From Tilletiopsis washingtonensis (taxonomy: Eukaryota; Basidiomycota; Exobasidiomycetes; Entylomatales), in the NCBI RefSeq assembly GCF_003144115.1, contig NW_020311999.1, positions 514,239 through 578,238 on the forward strand: a DNA stretch of 64,000 nt. The letters run 5' to 3'. Position 1 is the first letter of the stretch, and every line of letters starts with the position of its first letter. Shown piece after piece: positions 33,654 to 45,447 of this stretch. A program made the position numbers and the translations under genes. The notes under the pieces are model-generated. The model had not been told where the DNA came from. It ran no database searches and worked only from the letters and a program-made list of their open reading frames with translations.

Positions 33654-35784
33654 ATGTCCGGACTGCGCGACATGTCTCGCCGGCAAGACTCGTACAAGAA
33701 CAAGGGCCAGTTCAAGAGCGACGAGCTGCGCCGCCGCCGCGAGGAGGCGCAGGTCGAGATCCGCAAGCAGAAGCGCGACGAGAGCATGGCCAAGCGGCGC
33801 AACCTCAACGCCGTGCCCGACGCCAGCGGCGGCGAGACGGACGACGAGGAGCTGCTGGCCGGCGCGTCGGATGCGCAGGTGAGTCGCAGCAGGGAGCGAG
33901 ACATGTGCGCGGCGCACAGAGCTGTGGAGCATGCAGTACATGGGGCCTGCGGGTGGGCGAGGGCAGCGCAGTCGTGGCCGCTGCTGTGTGCAGGGTCGAG
34001 GGTCCCTGCCGCACGAGCCAGTTGCACTGTCCAGGCCTGCGTTTCTGTCGCGCGACTGCAGGCCCGGCAACAGCACCGCTCCTGCATACTTGCTCCGCAG
34101 CCGCCGCTTGCACACTCGCACCGCCGCTCTGCACACACTGACGTTATGTCCAGCTCGAGGCGCAGCTGCCCGAGATGATCGCCGGCGTCATGTCCGACAA
34201 CCTCGACGCGCAGCTCGACGCCACGACCAAGTTCCGCAAGCTGCTCTCCAAGGAGAAGAACCCGCCCATCGAGCGTGTCATCGCCTGCGGCGTCGTGCCG
34301 CGCTTCGTCGAGTTTCTGCGCTCGCCGCACAGCCTCGTCTCGGTGCGTGTGGCCCAGCCGGGCTGCCAGCACTGTGCCGCACAGGCTGACCTCTTTGCTG
34401 CAGTTCGAGGCGGCCTGGGCGCTCACGAACATTGCGTCGGGCACGTCGCAGCACACGCAGATTGTGATTGACCACGAGGCGGTGCCGGTGTTCATCGAGC
34501 TGCTCTCCTCGCCCGTGCTCGACGTGCGCGAGCAGGCCGTGTGGGCGCTGGGCAACATTGCCGGCGACTCGCCGCGCTGCCGCGACTACGTCCTCTCCAA
34601 GGGCGCCCTTGGCCCGCTGCTGGCGCTGCTCAACGAGAACCACAAGCTCAGCATGCTGCGCAACGCCACCTGGACGCTCAGCAACTTCTGCCGCGGCAAG
34701 CAGCCGCAGCCCGACTGGCAGCTGGTGCGTTGCGCGAGCGCGTGCGCCTGCGAAGCCCGAGCCACGCCAGTGCTGACCCTCCTCCACACACAGGTCTCGC
34801 CCGCCCTGACGATCCTGACGAAGCTCATCTACTCGATGGACGACGAGGTGCTCATCGACGCCTGCTGGGCCATCTCGTACCTCTCCGACGGCGCCAACGA
34901 GAAGATTCAGGCGGTCATCGAGTCGGGCCTGTGCCGCCGCCTCGTCGACCTGCTCACGCACCCCTCGACGGCCGTGCAGACGCCGGCGCTGCGCTCCGTG
35001 GGCAACATTGTGACGGGCGACGACATGCAGACGCAGGTGATTGTGGCGAGCGGCGCGCTGCCGCCGCTGCTCTCGCTGCTGAGCTCGCCCAAGGACGGCA
35101 TCAAGAAGGAGGCCTGCTGGACCATCTCCAACATCACGGCCGGCAGCAGCACGCAGATCCAGGCCGTCATTGATGCCAACATCATCCCGCCGCTCATCAA
35201 CATTCTCAGCCGCGCCGACTTCAAGACGAAGAAGGAGGCATGCTGGGCCATCAGCAATGCCACCAGCGGCGGCCTGCAGGAGCCGGCGCAGATCCGCTAC
35301 CTCGTGTCGCAGGGCTGCATCCGGCCGCTGTGCGACCTGCTCAAGAGCCTCGACAACAAGATCATCCAGGTCGCCCTCGACGGCCTCGAGAACATCCTCA
35401 AGGTCGGCGAGCAGGACAAGGTGGCCGCCGGCGCCGGCGCCGTCAACCAATATGCCCTCTACATCGAGGAGTGCGGCGGCATGGTGACGATCCACAACCT
35501 GCAGCACCACGAGAACCTGGAGATCTACAAGAAGTGCTGTGCGTCTTGCCCCGTGCTGCAGCCTCGCTTGCCTTTCGGCTGACCCTTGCTTGCACCACGC
35601 AGACTTCATCATGGACCAGTACTTCCCCGACGAGGAGGAGGCGGAGGAGACGGGCGTGGGCGCGCCGCAGGTCGACGAGACAGGCAGCTTTGCCTTCCAG
35701 TCCAACCTCGCCGGCCCCTCGGGCGGCTTCAGCTTTGGCGCGCCCGCTGCCCCGGGCGCGGGAGGCGACTCGATGGCGCAATAA
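33654..35784 (+). CDS. SRP1: Importin subunit alpha (karyopherin alpha)
   Basis: Five exons: 33654-33878, 34154-34342, 34404-34724, 34794-35538, 35603-35784; 553 residues, the family's usual length. Residues 1-70 form the importin-beta-binding domain rich in Arg/Lys ([20 protein letters not shown]). About ten ARM repeats follow (80-500), with the conserved W...N pairs such as [27 protein letters not shown] and [14 protein letters not shown] that line the NLS-binding groove. The C-terminus is acidic ([10 protein letters not shown]) and then Gly/Phe-rich ([15 protein letters not shown]), as in fungal Srp1. It carries classical NLS cargo into the nucleus with importin beta. Intron 1 is 275 nt; the others are short. 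Confidence 0.97.
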
Positions 35785-36674
35785 GCGGCGCACCATCACC
35801 ATGGGACTGGGCGGATCTGTGGAGAGAGACGAGAGATTGAGATGTATATCTGTGAAGCCATGCGTGGGCGGGGCTTGAGAGAGTTAGGCGTGAGGTGTTT
35901 GGGTCCTGGGCGGCATGGAGTGAGGTGCACAAGCTTCAGGCCCCGCAGCGCGAGCGAGGTGGAGGTGCACAGCGCACGGCGAGGCGGTGTCGCTCACCCT
36001 CACCCCTAACCTCTGCGCACCTCATGGTCCTGCAGCGGCTCAGCAGTTGACGACAGAATGTGCATCTATTCACCAGCTATCGGCCAAGCGGCTCCGAGTG
36101 CGGCGAGGAGCAGCGCTTGCCCTGCTGGGTGCGGACGACGCGGGTGCACGAGCTTCGGCGTCGTCGCCCGAACACACGCGCGGCGTGTCTGCTCTCCGCA
36201 CCAAAGGCAGCTTGGCAACGGCACAGCGCTGACAGGGCGACCCCGCTCGAAGCACGGCAGCGCCTCCAGACAGAGCGCCACATCGGGCCACACCGAATGC
36301 CGCGGAGCGCCGTCCGTGCGGGGATGTCGGACGTCGGACCGCAGGCGCCTTGGCGCGAAGGCGGGGCGCGCAACGGCGAGGGCAGCCGGAAGCTTCCGCG
36401 GGCCGAGCGCAGACAGGCGGCAGGCGGCGTGCCTGTGTCGCGGCGGCTGGTACACCGCGCGCGCCTCGGTTTTGCCGGCTCCTCGACCTTGAAGTTGGCC
36501 GACAGCCGACGGCGCCTCTTTGCTCGGCACCACATCATCCCCTGGCCCCGGACATCCCGCTGCTCGACGTTGAAAGCGACGGCACGCTCCAGCTCAACGG
36601 TTAGCACAACTCTGCGTCTCGACGTCCTCTCTCGGCCAGCTCTCTGTGCCTCTCGCCGGCCCGGCGTCTTCCCG
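35785..36674. promoter_or_regulatory. Spacer between importin alpha and AFG1-like gene
   Basis: These 890 bases hold the importin alpha 3' UTR and the AFG1-like promoter. The frame of the AFG1-like gene stays open upstream of its ATG, but I found no earlier ATG followed by similarity. An A-box-like stretch (CAGCTCAACGGTTAGC near 36570) has no partner B box, so no tRNA is called. Confidence 0.45.
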
Positions 36675-38680
36675 ATGCTGCGCGTCTCTGCGCGTGCGGC
36701 CGCCCGCTCGGCGGTGCGGAGCAGCGGCAGCGGCAGCGCCGCCGTCGCGAGCGTCGCTGCTGCACGGCAACGAGCTCTGCACAGCCAAGCATCGTCGGCG
36801 TCATGTGGCCTCGCGCGGCAAGCCGGTGTCCGCTTCGCCTCGAGCGCCGCCAGCGCCTCTCCCGCAGCCGCACCGGCGTCTTCGTCCAAGGCTGCTGCTC
36901 CAGTGGGGCCAGTTGCGCTCTTCAACAAGCGCATTCAGAAGGGTCAGCTGGTGGAGGATGAGCACCAACGCAAGATTGTCACGGGCCCGCTGGAGAAGAT
37001 GTACCGCGAGCTGGAGGGCTACAAGCGCGAGGTCAAGGAACTGCCGAAGGAGCCGGCGCAGGGCGGATGGGTGAGTGGAGATGGCCTGTGCGGCGGAGGC
37101 GCTGCTCGTAGAGCGGCGGTGCTGTGGATAGCCATTGATGCGGGCTCGCGCTGCAGATCTCGCGCCTCTTTGGCGCCAAACCAGTGCCGCCGGCGGATGG
37201 CCCGGGCCTGACGATCCCGGAGAACGTGCCGAAGGGCCTGTACCTGTTCGGCGATGTCGGCTGCGGCAAGTCGTGAGTGTGCCGCCAGCGCTCTCCACCC
37301 ACTGGCTGACAGGTGTGTGCGTCGTAGGATGCTCATGGACCTCTTCTACGAGTCGCTCCCGCAGTCCATGGCGAAGCGGCGCATCCACTTCCACCAGTTT
37401 ATGATTGACGCGCACAAGCGGATGCACGCCTTCAAGCTGCTGACGCACAAGCCATCGGGCATGGTCATGAGTGCGGCCACGGCGGCCACGGCAGTCGTTG
37501 CAAAGAAGGTCGCGGGCGAGGCGGCGGCGGCCCCGCTGCTGGGCGAGGAGGTGGATCCGATCCCGACGGTCGCGAGGGAGCTGGCGCAGGAGTACGAGGT
37601 GCTCTGCTTCGACGAGTTTCAGGTGAGAAGGGCCCCCCTTCACCCCGGTGGAATTCAGGCGGGACTGACACGGATGCGCTAGGTGACGGACATTGCCGAC
37701 GCCATGATCCTGCGGCGGCTGCTGGAGCACATGCTGTGGCACGGCGTCGTGTTTGTCATGACCTCAAAGTGCGTGCACATAGCGACCTGCTCACGAGCAT
37801 ATCGCTGACCTCGTGCTCGCAGCCGGCATCCGACGGATCTGTACAAGAACGGCATCCAGCGCTCCTCCTTCCTGCCTTGCATCTCGCTGCTTCAGTCGCA
37901 ATTCGCAATCGTCGATCTCGACTCGGGCGTCGACTACCGCAAGCGTCCGCGCGCACTGAGCAAGGTGTACTTCTCGCCTCTCGACGACGCGAACCTGCAG
38001 GAGATGGACAAGCTGTGGGACGCCACCACTTCCGACCCGCACGATCCGCCCATTGAGGGCCGCCAGCTGGACATCTGGGGCCGCAAGCTCGAAGTGCCCC
38101 TCTCCACGCGCCGCGCCGCTCGCTTTGACTTTATGCAGCTCTGCGGCTCGCCCAAGAGCGCTGCCGACTACATCGAGGTGTGCCGCGCCTTTGGCACGCT
38201 CTTCATCGACCGCATCCCGCGCATGGGCATCCACCAGGTGAGGGCAGCAGAGCTGATGTGCTGCGGCTGCCACTGATCGTGTCTCCTACATCTGTGCGCA
38301 GCGTGACCTGGCTCGCCGCTTCATCACGCTCATCGATGCGTGCTACGAGAGCAAGACCAAGGTGTTCATGTCCTCCGAAGTGCCCATCCTCCAGACCTTC
38401 TCCTCCGACGAGCCAGCGTCCATCGACCAGATGCGCGGCCTGATGGATGACCTGGTCCGTACGCTGCGCCGTGCCAGACGAGACGCGTCAAAGCTGACTT
38501 TTGCGCGCTCCGCAGGGCTTGACGATGGACGACATCGGCGGATCACCCATCTTCACCGGCGACGAGGAGCTCTTTGCCTTCGCTCGTGTGATCAGCCGTC
38601 TCACAGAGATGAGCACGAGCTTCTATGCCTCCCAGGTGGCGCGTGCAGGAGGGGATGCAGAGGCACCGCCGGAATACTGA
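36675..38680 (+). CDS. AFG1: AFG1/LACE1-like mitochondrial AAA-type ATPase
   Basis: Seven exons: 36675-37070, 37157-37272, 37328-37622, 37683-37768, 37823-38237, 38302-38454, 38516-38680; 541 residues. The N-terminus (MLRVSARAAARSAVRSSG...) is an Arg/Ala/Ser-rich mitochondrial presequence. Walker A is GDVGCGKS with its last Ser codon split by intron 2. MDLFYESLP and RIHFHQFM follow, Walker B is LCFDEFQ, sensor-like VFVMTSNRHP comes after, and the C-terminal FTGDEELFAFARVISRLTEM closes the family pattern. AFG1 proteins assist turnover of mitochondrially encoded respiratory-chain subunits at the inner membrane. The donor of intron 6 is GTCCGT rather than the usual GTGAGT; the join LMDDL-GLTMDD matches the family. 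Confidence 0.95.
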
Positions 38681-39056
38681 GGCGGGAGAGAGAGGGAGGG
38701 CAGGGGTGGTCGCGACGCACACGTTTGCGCGCGTGTGGCGGTCGTGACCTGCGTGCCGGACTTGCTGCGCCGATAGACAAGCAATGCAACGCTTCACTTG
38801 CCTGCTCCCCTTCTGCAGCCTACGTGCGGTCTCTGTGCAGTCGCAGCATCACATCTGGACAAGAAAGCTGCTCGTCATCGAGGTCACTGTGCCTGTGGCC
38901 GTCTCGCAGCACTTCCCTGTGTTGCTCCTTGCCGTGCTGCGTGCGCTCGCGCACCTCATTCGCACGACGCTCGTCACACGGACAAGCAACTCGTCGTCAA
39001 GATCATCACATTCTGCACGCTCCCGGTCTCGCGCAGCTGCGCGGGACGGCGCCTCT
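38681..39056. other. Convergent 3' region, AFG1-like / ERG26-like genes
   Basis: These 376 bases lie between two facing stop codons and should hold both 3' UTRs. Nothing further is seen. Confidence 0.45.
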
Positions 39057-40673
39057 TCACTTGGGGGCAAGCTTGTGGCCCTCCTCCTGCCACCACTGCG
39101 CGCTGCGCTTCACTGCCTCCTCCATGCCGACGAGGGGCTCGTAGCCCAGGAGCCTCCGTGCCTTCTCGACATTGTAGTAGCGAGTTGCGCAACTGAAGGT
39201 CACCTTCGGGGGGTGAAGTCAGCCTCGCGGTGCACCAGACGCTGCCAGCACGCGCCTCACCTTGAACTGCGTGAACTGCGCCTCGCGGCGAGTCAACCAC
39301 GCAAAGGTCTCCGACGCGCCGGCGAGCCAGAGGCCGAGGCCAGTGGGAATCGACCAGACCTTCTTCAGGTTCACCGGGTGGCCAGCAGCGGCCCAGAGGG
39401 CGCGCGGGAAGTCCCAGAAGCACATTGGCTGGCTTCCGGTGTCAGCTCATGGTGCTGGAGAGGCTCACGCCGGCACTCACTTGACCGTTGGTGATGTGGA
39501 ACGCCTGGCCCGCCACCTCGAGCGCCGCACCCGCGCCCTCCTCGTCCGCGGCAAAGTCCCAAGTCTGCGGCGCGGGGTTGTCTGCGTTCTGCACCGTGGG
39601 GTGGACGAGGTAGAAGAACTGGTCCCACTTGGAGCGCGCCACGGGACGGATGTCTGTGCCAGCCATCTCTCCCGGCTCCAGCTTGCGCTCCAGTTCCTGC
39701 TTCGGCAGATCGGCGGCAAAGTCTGGCACACCCGGCGGGCTCGGTCGCTTTTCTGACGTCGGCACGGCGCGCTCCAGCTTGCGCTCCTCGGGCGAGAGGA
39801 TGCGCGCGGCGATGTGCTCGTGCACCAGCTCGTCCATGGCGTACGGCTCGGCATGCAGCTTGTCGGCGGCCAGCAGGTGCGCGTGCGCGACATTGTCGAC
39901 GTACGTCCAGTCAAAGAGGTTCGTGTTGTCGCCGAGCTGCACGTTGGTGCGGCCCGCCGCGAGTACGCCGAAGAAGCCCGGCAGCGCCTGGCGGTCGCCG
40001 GGGCTGGTGGAGAGGTCAGTGCCGACGCAGCAAAGCCCCTTCTCACGGCACTCACCCGAAGATGCCCGCCGGACGCAGCGAGACCGTCTTGAGGCCCGCC
40101 TTGTCCGAGCGCGGCGTGTTGGCGGCCAGGACGATCTGCTCGGCGCGGGCCTGGAGCGCATCGCGAAATGAGCACGGGCAGGGCGCCGGACGTGTCCGCA
40201 CAGCGACTCACCTTGGTGTCGTTGTAGGCGTCAAACGCCTTGAGCGGGTACGGCATACGCTCATCGACGTTGATCAGGTTGCTGCCGTCGAAAAGCACGC
40301 CGGCGGAGCTGGTAAAGACGAGGCTGGTGATGCCGTTCTGCTGGCACGCCTTGACGACATTGACGGTGCCGCGCACATTGACGCGCTCAAAGAGCTCCTT
40401 CTGTCCGCCCGACGCAATCGGCGAGGCCGTGTGGATGACGACGTCGGGCTTGAGCTTGCCGAAGAGCGCCACGAGGGCCGCCTCGTCGGTCATGTCGCCC
40501 TGGTGGAAGGCGGCGGCGCTGGATGTGGCCGCGTCGGCGGCCGGCGGGCGCACGTCGACGATGAGCACGTTCTTCTCGCCGCGCGCCACGAGGGCGCGCA
40601 CGATGGCCGAGCCGAGAAAGCCGGCGCCGCCGAGCACGACGTAGCGCTGCTGCGTGGCGGGAGAGGTGGACAT
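39057..40673 (-). CDS. ERG26: Sterol-4-alpha-carboxylate 3-dehydrogenase (decarboxylating), ERG26-like
   Basis: Five exons (minus): 40212-40673, 40056-40150, 39481-40003, 39261-39428, 39057-39203; 464 residues. It is an extended short-chain dehydrogenase of the 3-beta-HSD family: the NAD-binding GGAGFLGS is at residues 15-22, TSSAGV follows, and the catalytic pair is Y150/K154 in DAYNDTK. SLRPAGIFGPGD and NLFDWTYVDNVAHAHLLA are strong ERG26 signatures. The C-terminus carries hydrophobic and aromatic segments expected for ER association and ends in a variant of the YY-VEKARRLLGYEP motif. The enzyme oxidatively decarboxylates C4-carboxysterols in ergosterol synthesis. A roughly 65-residue charged insertion (around RKLERAVPTSEKRPSPP) is longer than in yeast. 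Confidence 0.93.
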
Positions 40674-40882
40674 GGCGGGGGTGGGGTGGGCGAGAAGGTC
40701 GTTCGAGCAGCGACAGCACACGCTTGGCACTCCGCGGGGGCGTGGCTGTTCGCACGGTCCGCACCCGTCGTCACGTGCGCGCACACCGTGCCCAAATTTG
40801 GCTGCCCCGAGTCCCGAGCGAGCGCTGAGCGGACCCTCACTCCCCACCACCTGCCTCTCCCTCATCACCACCACCTGCCCTC
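40674..40882. promoter_or_regulatory. Short bidirectional promoter, ERG26-like / SGD1-like
   Basis: Only 209 bases separate the two outward-facing start codons, so the two genes probably share regulatory DNA. No clear TATA or sterol-response element is visible. Confidence 0.5.
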
Positions 40883-43800
40883 ATGAAGCACAACACTACT
40901 GCGCTGCCCGCAGCGCTGCGCGAAGAGCTCGGTCTTGGGCCACAGCAGCGGCGACCGCACCCCAACGCCGCTCGTGGCGGGCGTGGGAGAGGCCGCGGCG
41001 GGCTCAGCGTCATTGGCCGGGGCGCCAGTGCCGCTGCGGGCGCGCGCCGTGGCGACCCGCTGCGAGCCGAGCAGCGCGAGCAGGCGCGCCAGGAGGCCAA
41101 GCGCCGAGCCATGGAGCAGAACCGCCGCGAGCGCGAGGAGGCTGCTCGGGCTGCGGCGCCGCCGGCACCCAAGGCCGCCACTGCACGCGCTGCTCCACCC
41201 CAGGCCGAGGAGCGCAAGCGCAAGCGTGCGGCTGAGCCTCTCGAGCCGGAGCGCAAGCCCAAGCCTGCCAAGGCGAGCGTTGCGTCTTTTGCAACGGGTC
41301 AGCGGAAGCACGTCGAGGCGACACATCAGACCCCGCTCGAGCGTCTGCTGGCGCGCTCTGGAGGCTCGAGCAGCGCGGCGGGCCCCTCGTCGCGGCAGCT
41401 GAGCACCGAGGAGGAAGACGCGGCCAACGAGCGCAAGCGGCGTGCGCTCCTGACAAAGGCAGAGCGTGAGGAGGAGGATGAGATCCGCTGGCTGGAGAGC
41501 AAGGTGGGCAAGAAGGACAAGGCGGAGAAGAGCAAGGGCAAGGGGAAGAAGAAGGACGAGGACGAGGAGGGCATCGACGGCGGCGATGATGGCCTCGACG
41601 GTGAGTAGCGCACGTGCGACGAGGCGGCTCACAGCTCATTTGGCGACGCCTGGCAGACTTCATCGAGGACCTCGACCGCTTCTATCCCGGCATGTTCTCC
41701 GACACGGAAGACGAGGGCAGCGAGGGCAGCGACGGCCAGAGCGAGTCTGATGACCCCGCATCAGACGCCGAGATGTCAGACGTCGAGTTCCCTGCCGAAG
41801 ACGAGGACCAAGTCTTAGCCTCAGACGACTCTGATGACGATGCAGATCTGGCCGACTGGGACGCTGCGATGGCGAGCACAGATGAGAGCGAGGAGGACGA
41901 CTCTGCTGAGGACGACGCCAGCGAGCCAAGCAGCAGCGGCCGCGCGTCTGAGAACACCGCCCGGTCGAACCCGGCAGCTTCGGCCTCTGTCGCAGCGACT
42001 GCACCTCCGTCGGCGCCGACTGGGCGCTACGTCCCACCAGCAGCTCGTGCCGCCGCCGCGGCCGCAGCAGCCGCGTCCGGCGACGTCGAGGCCGTGCAGA
42101 CAGCAGCACAACAAAGGCTGCGGCGCCAGGCCAAGGGCTTGCTCAACCGGCTCGGCGACGGCAACATCGAGTCGATTCTCGGCGAGCTCGAGGCGCTGTA
42201 CCGCGACAACTCGCGCGCCGAGGTGACTGGCGCGCTGATGAGCCTGATCCTCGGCACTGTGGGCGCGCGCTCCGACCTCGTCGACACCTTCATCATCCTC
42301 TACGCCGCTCTCATTGGCGCGCTGCACCGCGTTGTCGGTGTTGAGTTTGCGGCCAGCTTGCTGCAGGCCTGCGTCGACGAGCTGCTGAAGCAACACGCAG
42401 CCTCTCTCGCGCTCGACGAGGCAGATGGCGAGAGCACTTCAAAGGAGGCGACCAACCTCGTCGCGCTGCTGTCGGCGATGTACAATCTCGGCGTGCTGGC
42501 CACTCCGCTGATGTATGACCTCATGCGGCTGTTTCTGGGCGTTGAGAGCGCCGGCTCTTCGCCCGCGCAGATGCGCGAGGCAGACGTTGAGCTGCTGCTC
42601 AAGCTCGTCAAGAGCTGTGGTGCTCAGCTTCGGCACGACGACCCCACCTCGCTGCGCACCATCATTGACGCTGCCAAGGAGCGCGCCAATGCCGCGAAAG
42701 CCGCTGTGCAGACGGGCGCTGCAGAAGCAGGCTCGAGCCGCACGCGGTTCATGCTTGAAGCGCTCGCCGATCTCAAGAACAACCGCGTCAAGGCCACTGC
42801 TGCTGCCGAGTCCTCGCCCGCGGGCCAGGCCATCTCGCGCATGAAGAAGTTCCTTGCCGGTCTGGGCAAGAAGCGCACGCTGCGGGCACACGAGCCTCTG
42901 CGGGTCGGGCTGCGCGATCTGCGCGAGGCCGAGACACGGGGCAAGTGGTGGCTCGTCGGCGCCGCCTGGGCGGGACACGGCGACGCAGATGATGCAGAGG
43001 GCGTCACTGCCGCACGTCCGCTGCGCAGCAAGGAGGACGACGGCGCCCAGCAGGCACTGCTTGCTGCGGCACGGGCGCAGGGCATGAACACCGAGGCCCG
43101 ACGCAACATCTTTGTCGTGCTCATGAGCAGCGAGGACTACGCGGACGCCTCGAACCGCCTGCTCAGCCTCAAGCTCAACGACACGCAGCGGCGCGAGATC
43201 GTGCGGGTGCTGCTGCACTGTGTCGGCGGAGTGAGTTGCGCAGCATCACGGCTCGCAATGCATTGGCTGACGCTCCACGCCCCTTGCAGGAAGCCACGTA
43301 CAATCCCTACTACTCGCTCATCGGCGCACAACTCTCAGCCGACTCCACGGGCACGCGCATCACGATGCAGTTCTGTCTGTGGGACTTTCTGCGCACGCTG
43401 GGCGAGCGGCAGGTCGGAGGACGCAGCATCGTCGAGCGTGAAGAGGACGTGTCGGACGCCGAGGAGCCTGACGCCGACACGGAGCGCAAGGCGGCCAACA
43501 TCGCTCGCGCCTACGGATGGTGGTTTGCAAAGGGCTCGCTCAGCCTCAATGCCCTCAAGGTGAGAGTGCGAGCCTGCCTGAGCGCCTCGTCTGCCGCTGA
43601 CATGCTCCTGCAGACCGTCAACTTCGTGACGCTGAAGCCAGCCGGCATTTCCTTCCTGCGCCTCCTGCTGGTGCACACGCTGCTCTCCACGCAAGTCTCC
43701 TCACCCGCGGCCACGCTCCGACCCCGCGCGCTCGCTGCAGCCACAGGCGAGCGAGCGCCCATCGAGGCGCTTCTCGTGCGCGGCACAGCCGGCAATGTCG

Positions 43801-43970
43801 AGCTGACAAAGGGCCTGCTGCTCTTCCTCGAGCGCGACATGGGCGCTCGTGACCTGCGCCGCGTCGTCGGCGGCAAGAAGGCGGACGTCGGCATCGTGCG
43901 CCGCTTGGAGTGGGCTGTGCGTGTGGCCAAGGACTGCGTCGCTGTCGGCGCTACTGTGCGGCCATTCTGA
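40883..43970 (+). CDS. SGD1: SGD1/NOM1-like nucleolar MIF4G-MA3 protein
   Basis: Four exons: 40883-41600, 41657-43230, 43290-43559, 43614-43970; 972 residues. The first 240 residues are basic with a Gly/Arg patch (GGRGRGRGG) and a Lys/Glu helix. A long acidic stretch follows (DTEDEGSEGSDGQSESDD...). The MIF4G domain spans about 390-600 (GLLNRLGDGNIESILGELEALYRDN), and the MA3 domain about 715-850 (RRNIFVVLMSSEDYADASNRLLSLKLNDTQ), with EATYNPYYSLIGAQL right after intron 2 as in SGD1/NOM1. The family is nucleolar and needed for 18S rRNA processing and small-subunit assembly; human NOM1 also recruits PP1. It lies head-to-head with the ERG26-like gene and tail-to-tail with VPS20, leaving 84 bases between stops. 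Confidence 0.94.
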
Positions 43971-44054
43971 GCAATAGCATAGCTATCACTCGCGCTCTCC
44001 TCCCAGAACTGCATAAGAGTGCCGGTGACTGTGTGCATTGCCTGCCCTCGATAT

Positions 44055-45113
44055 CTATGCCGCAATGGCGACGCGCTCCTCCTGCTCTTCCTCCTCGTGC
44101 GCAGGCACGCGCTGCGGCTGTCGCACCGGCTCGGTCGTCGGCGCGTCGGGCAGCTTGGTCTGCAATGGACGAGATGGACTGAGCCCGGCATCTGACGCTG
44201 GCGTGCTCTGCGCTGCGACTCACCTCGGGCACCTGGACCACAGGCTCCGCCTCGCCTCTCTCGCGCCTCGCCTCTGCCTCGAGCGCCGCCAGCTCGTCGG
44301 CCACTTCCTCCTCCTCCTCCGCCGTCATGCGACTCGACAGCATCTCGTCGATCTCCTACAGTCAAGCGCGCAATGCGTCAGCTCGGTTCACCTGACGCAA
44401 GGCAACAAAGGCACAGCGACGCACCTTCTGATACGCCACGGCATCGGCCGTCTCGCTCATCAGACGCTCGACACTCTCGGGATTGAGCTCCTTGTGGATC
44501 TCCTTCAGCACGGCATTGCCTTGCTTGAGGCCATGCATGACCGAGACTTCGATCTGCGCGAACTCGATGGTGGAGACCTGCGGGATGCGCCGTCAGCCTG
44601 AGCGCCTGTAGCCAGCACTGTAGAGCGCTCCGCAGAGCAGCGGCGCACGCCCTGCGGCCGATGAGACGCCTGACCACGTCCCTCTCGCCGCCTCCAACTC
44701 GCTGCGCCCCCATACACCAGCAAGCTCACCAGGCCCTCGAGCGTCTCGAGCTGCGTGTCCGTCTTTGCAATCATGCCCTCCTGCCACTTGCGCCTCCGCA
44801 GCGCCGTGCGTGCACGCTCCTTGTCGCCGCGTGCCAGGGCGGCGCGTGCGGCGGAGTGCTCTGCATCGAGGACGTACTGCAGCTGCGCAGGAGGCGATGC
44901 GGCGTCAGCGCTGTGCTCTTCGCAGGCAACGGCGAGAGAGACGGACGCGCCTTCTTGCGGTACTGCTTGACCTTGTCGCGCTGCAGCTTGAGGCTGGAGC
45001 GGCGGCAGGTCAGCAGCATGCTCTCCACCGCAGCGACACGTGTGCGCAACGTACTCGAGCACGGCACGGTCCTGCGCCGTGATGGCAGGGCCCTTGGAGG
45101 AGGAGGCACCCAT
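44055..45113 (-). CDS. VPS20: ESCRT-III subunit Vps20 (CHMP6)
   Basis: Six exons (minus): 45055-45113, 44951-44993, 44730-44882, 44425-44577, 44224-44355, 44055-44159; 214 residues (yeast 221). MGASSSKG gives an N-myristoylation site at Gly2, as in Vps20/CHMP6. The helical core reads DRAVLDLKLQRDKVKQYRKK, LQYVLDAEHSAARAALARGD, then WQEGMIAKTDTQLETLEGLVSTIEFAQIEVSVMHGLKQGN, all typical. The acidic C-terminus (EEEEEVADELAALEAE and EEEEQEERVAIAA) fits autoinhibition. Vps20 links ESCRT-II to Snf7 polymerisation at endosomes. Intron 2 (44883-44950) reads best with a GC donor (AAG/GCGCGT), because only that join keeps the YRKK-LQYVLD frame. Intron 1 uses GTACGT. Confidence 0.92.
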
Positions 45114-45447
45114 GGCGACGGCAGGTGGATGCGGGGTAAGGAGCCGACGCCATCGGCGAGCGCGAGGTTGAGGGTCTGGCTCCGCTTGGCGGCGCGCGTG
45201 GCTGCTGTCCCGCATCCCGCGCCGCGCGGCGCCGCGCCGGCGGCGCCTGCGACACGACGTCACCGGCGCAGCGCTCCGGCCGGGCAGCGCCGCACGCTGC
45301 GCGACAAGGGAAGGAAGCTGCTGCTGCTGCTTTGCGTCCGCTCCTCAACTCTCAGCTCTGCTCCTTCTCGTTGCTGTGCCTCCTCCGGACTCGCCGCCTC
45401 CACAGTCTCCTTCTCCGCCGCTTCTCCTCTTTGCAGCCCACTGAGCC
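45114..45447. promoter_or_regulatory. Divergent promoter region, VPS20 / MTP18-like
   Basis: These 334 bases separate outward-facing starts. The MTP18 side is markedly CT-rich (about 45330-45440). No other feature is seen. Confidence 0.5.

Noticed and set aside
36565-36600. tRNA A-box-like sequence (CAGCTCAACGGTTAGC)
   Set aside because: No B box (GGTTCGAnnCC), no acceptor or anticodon stem at the right spacing.
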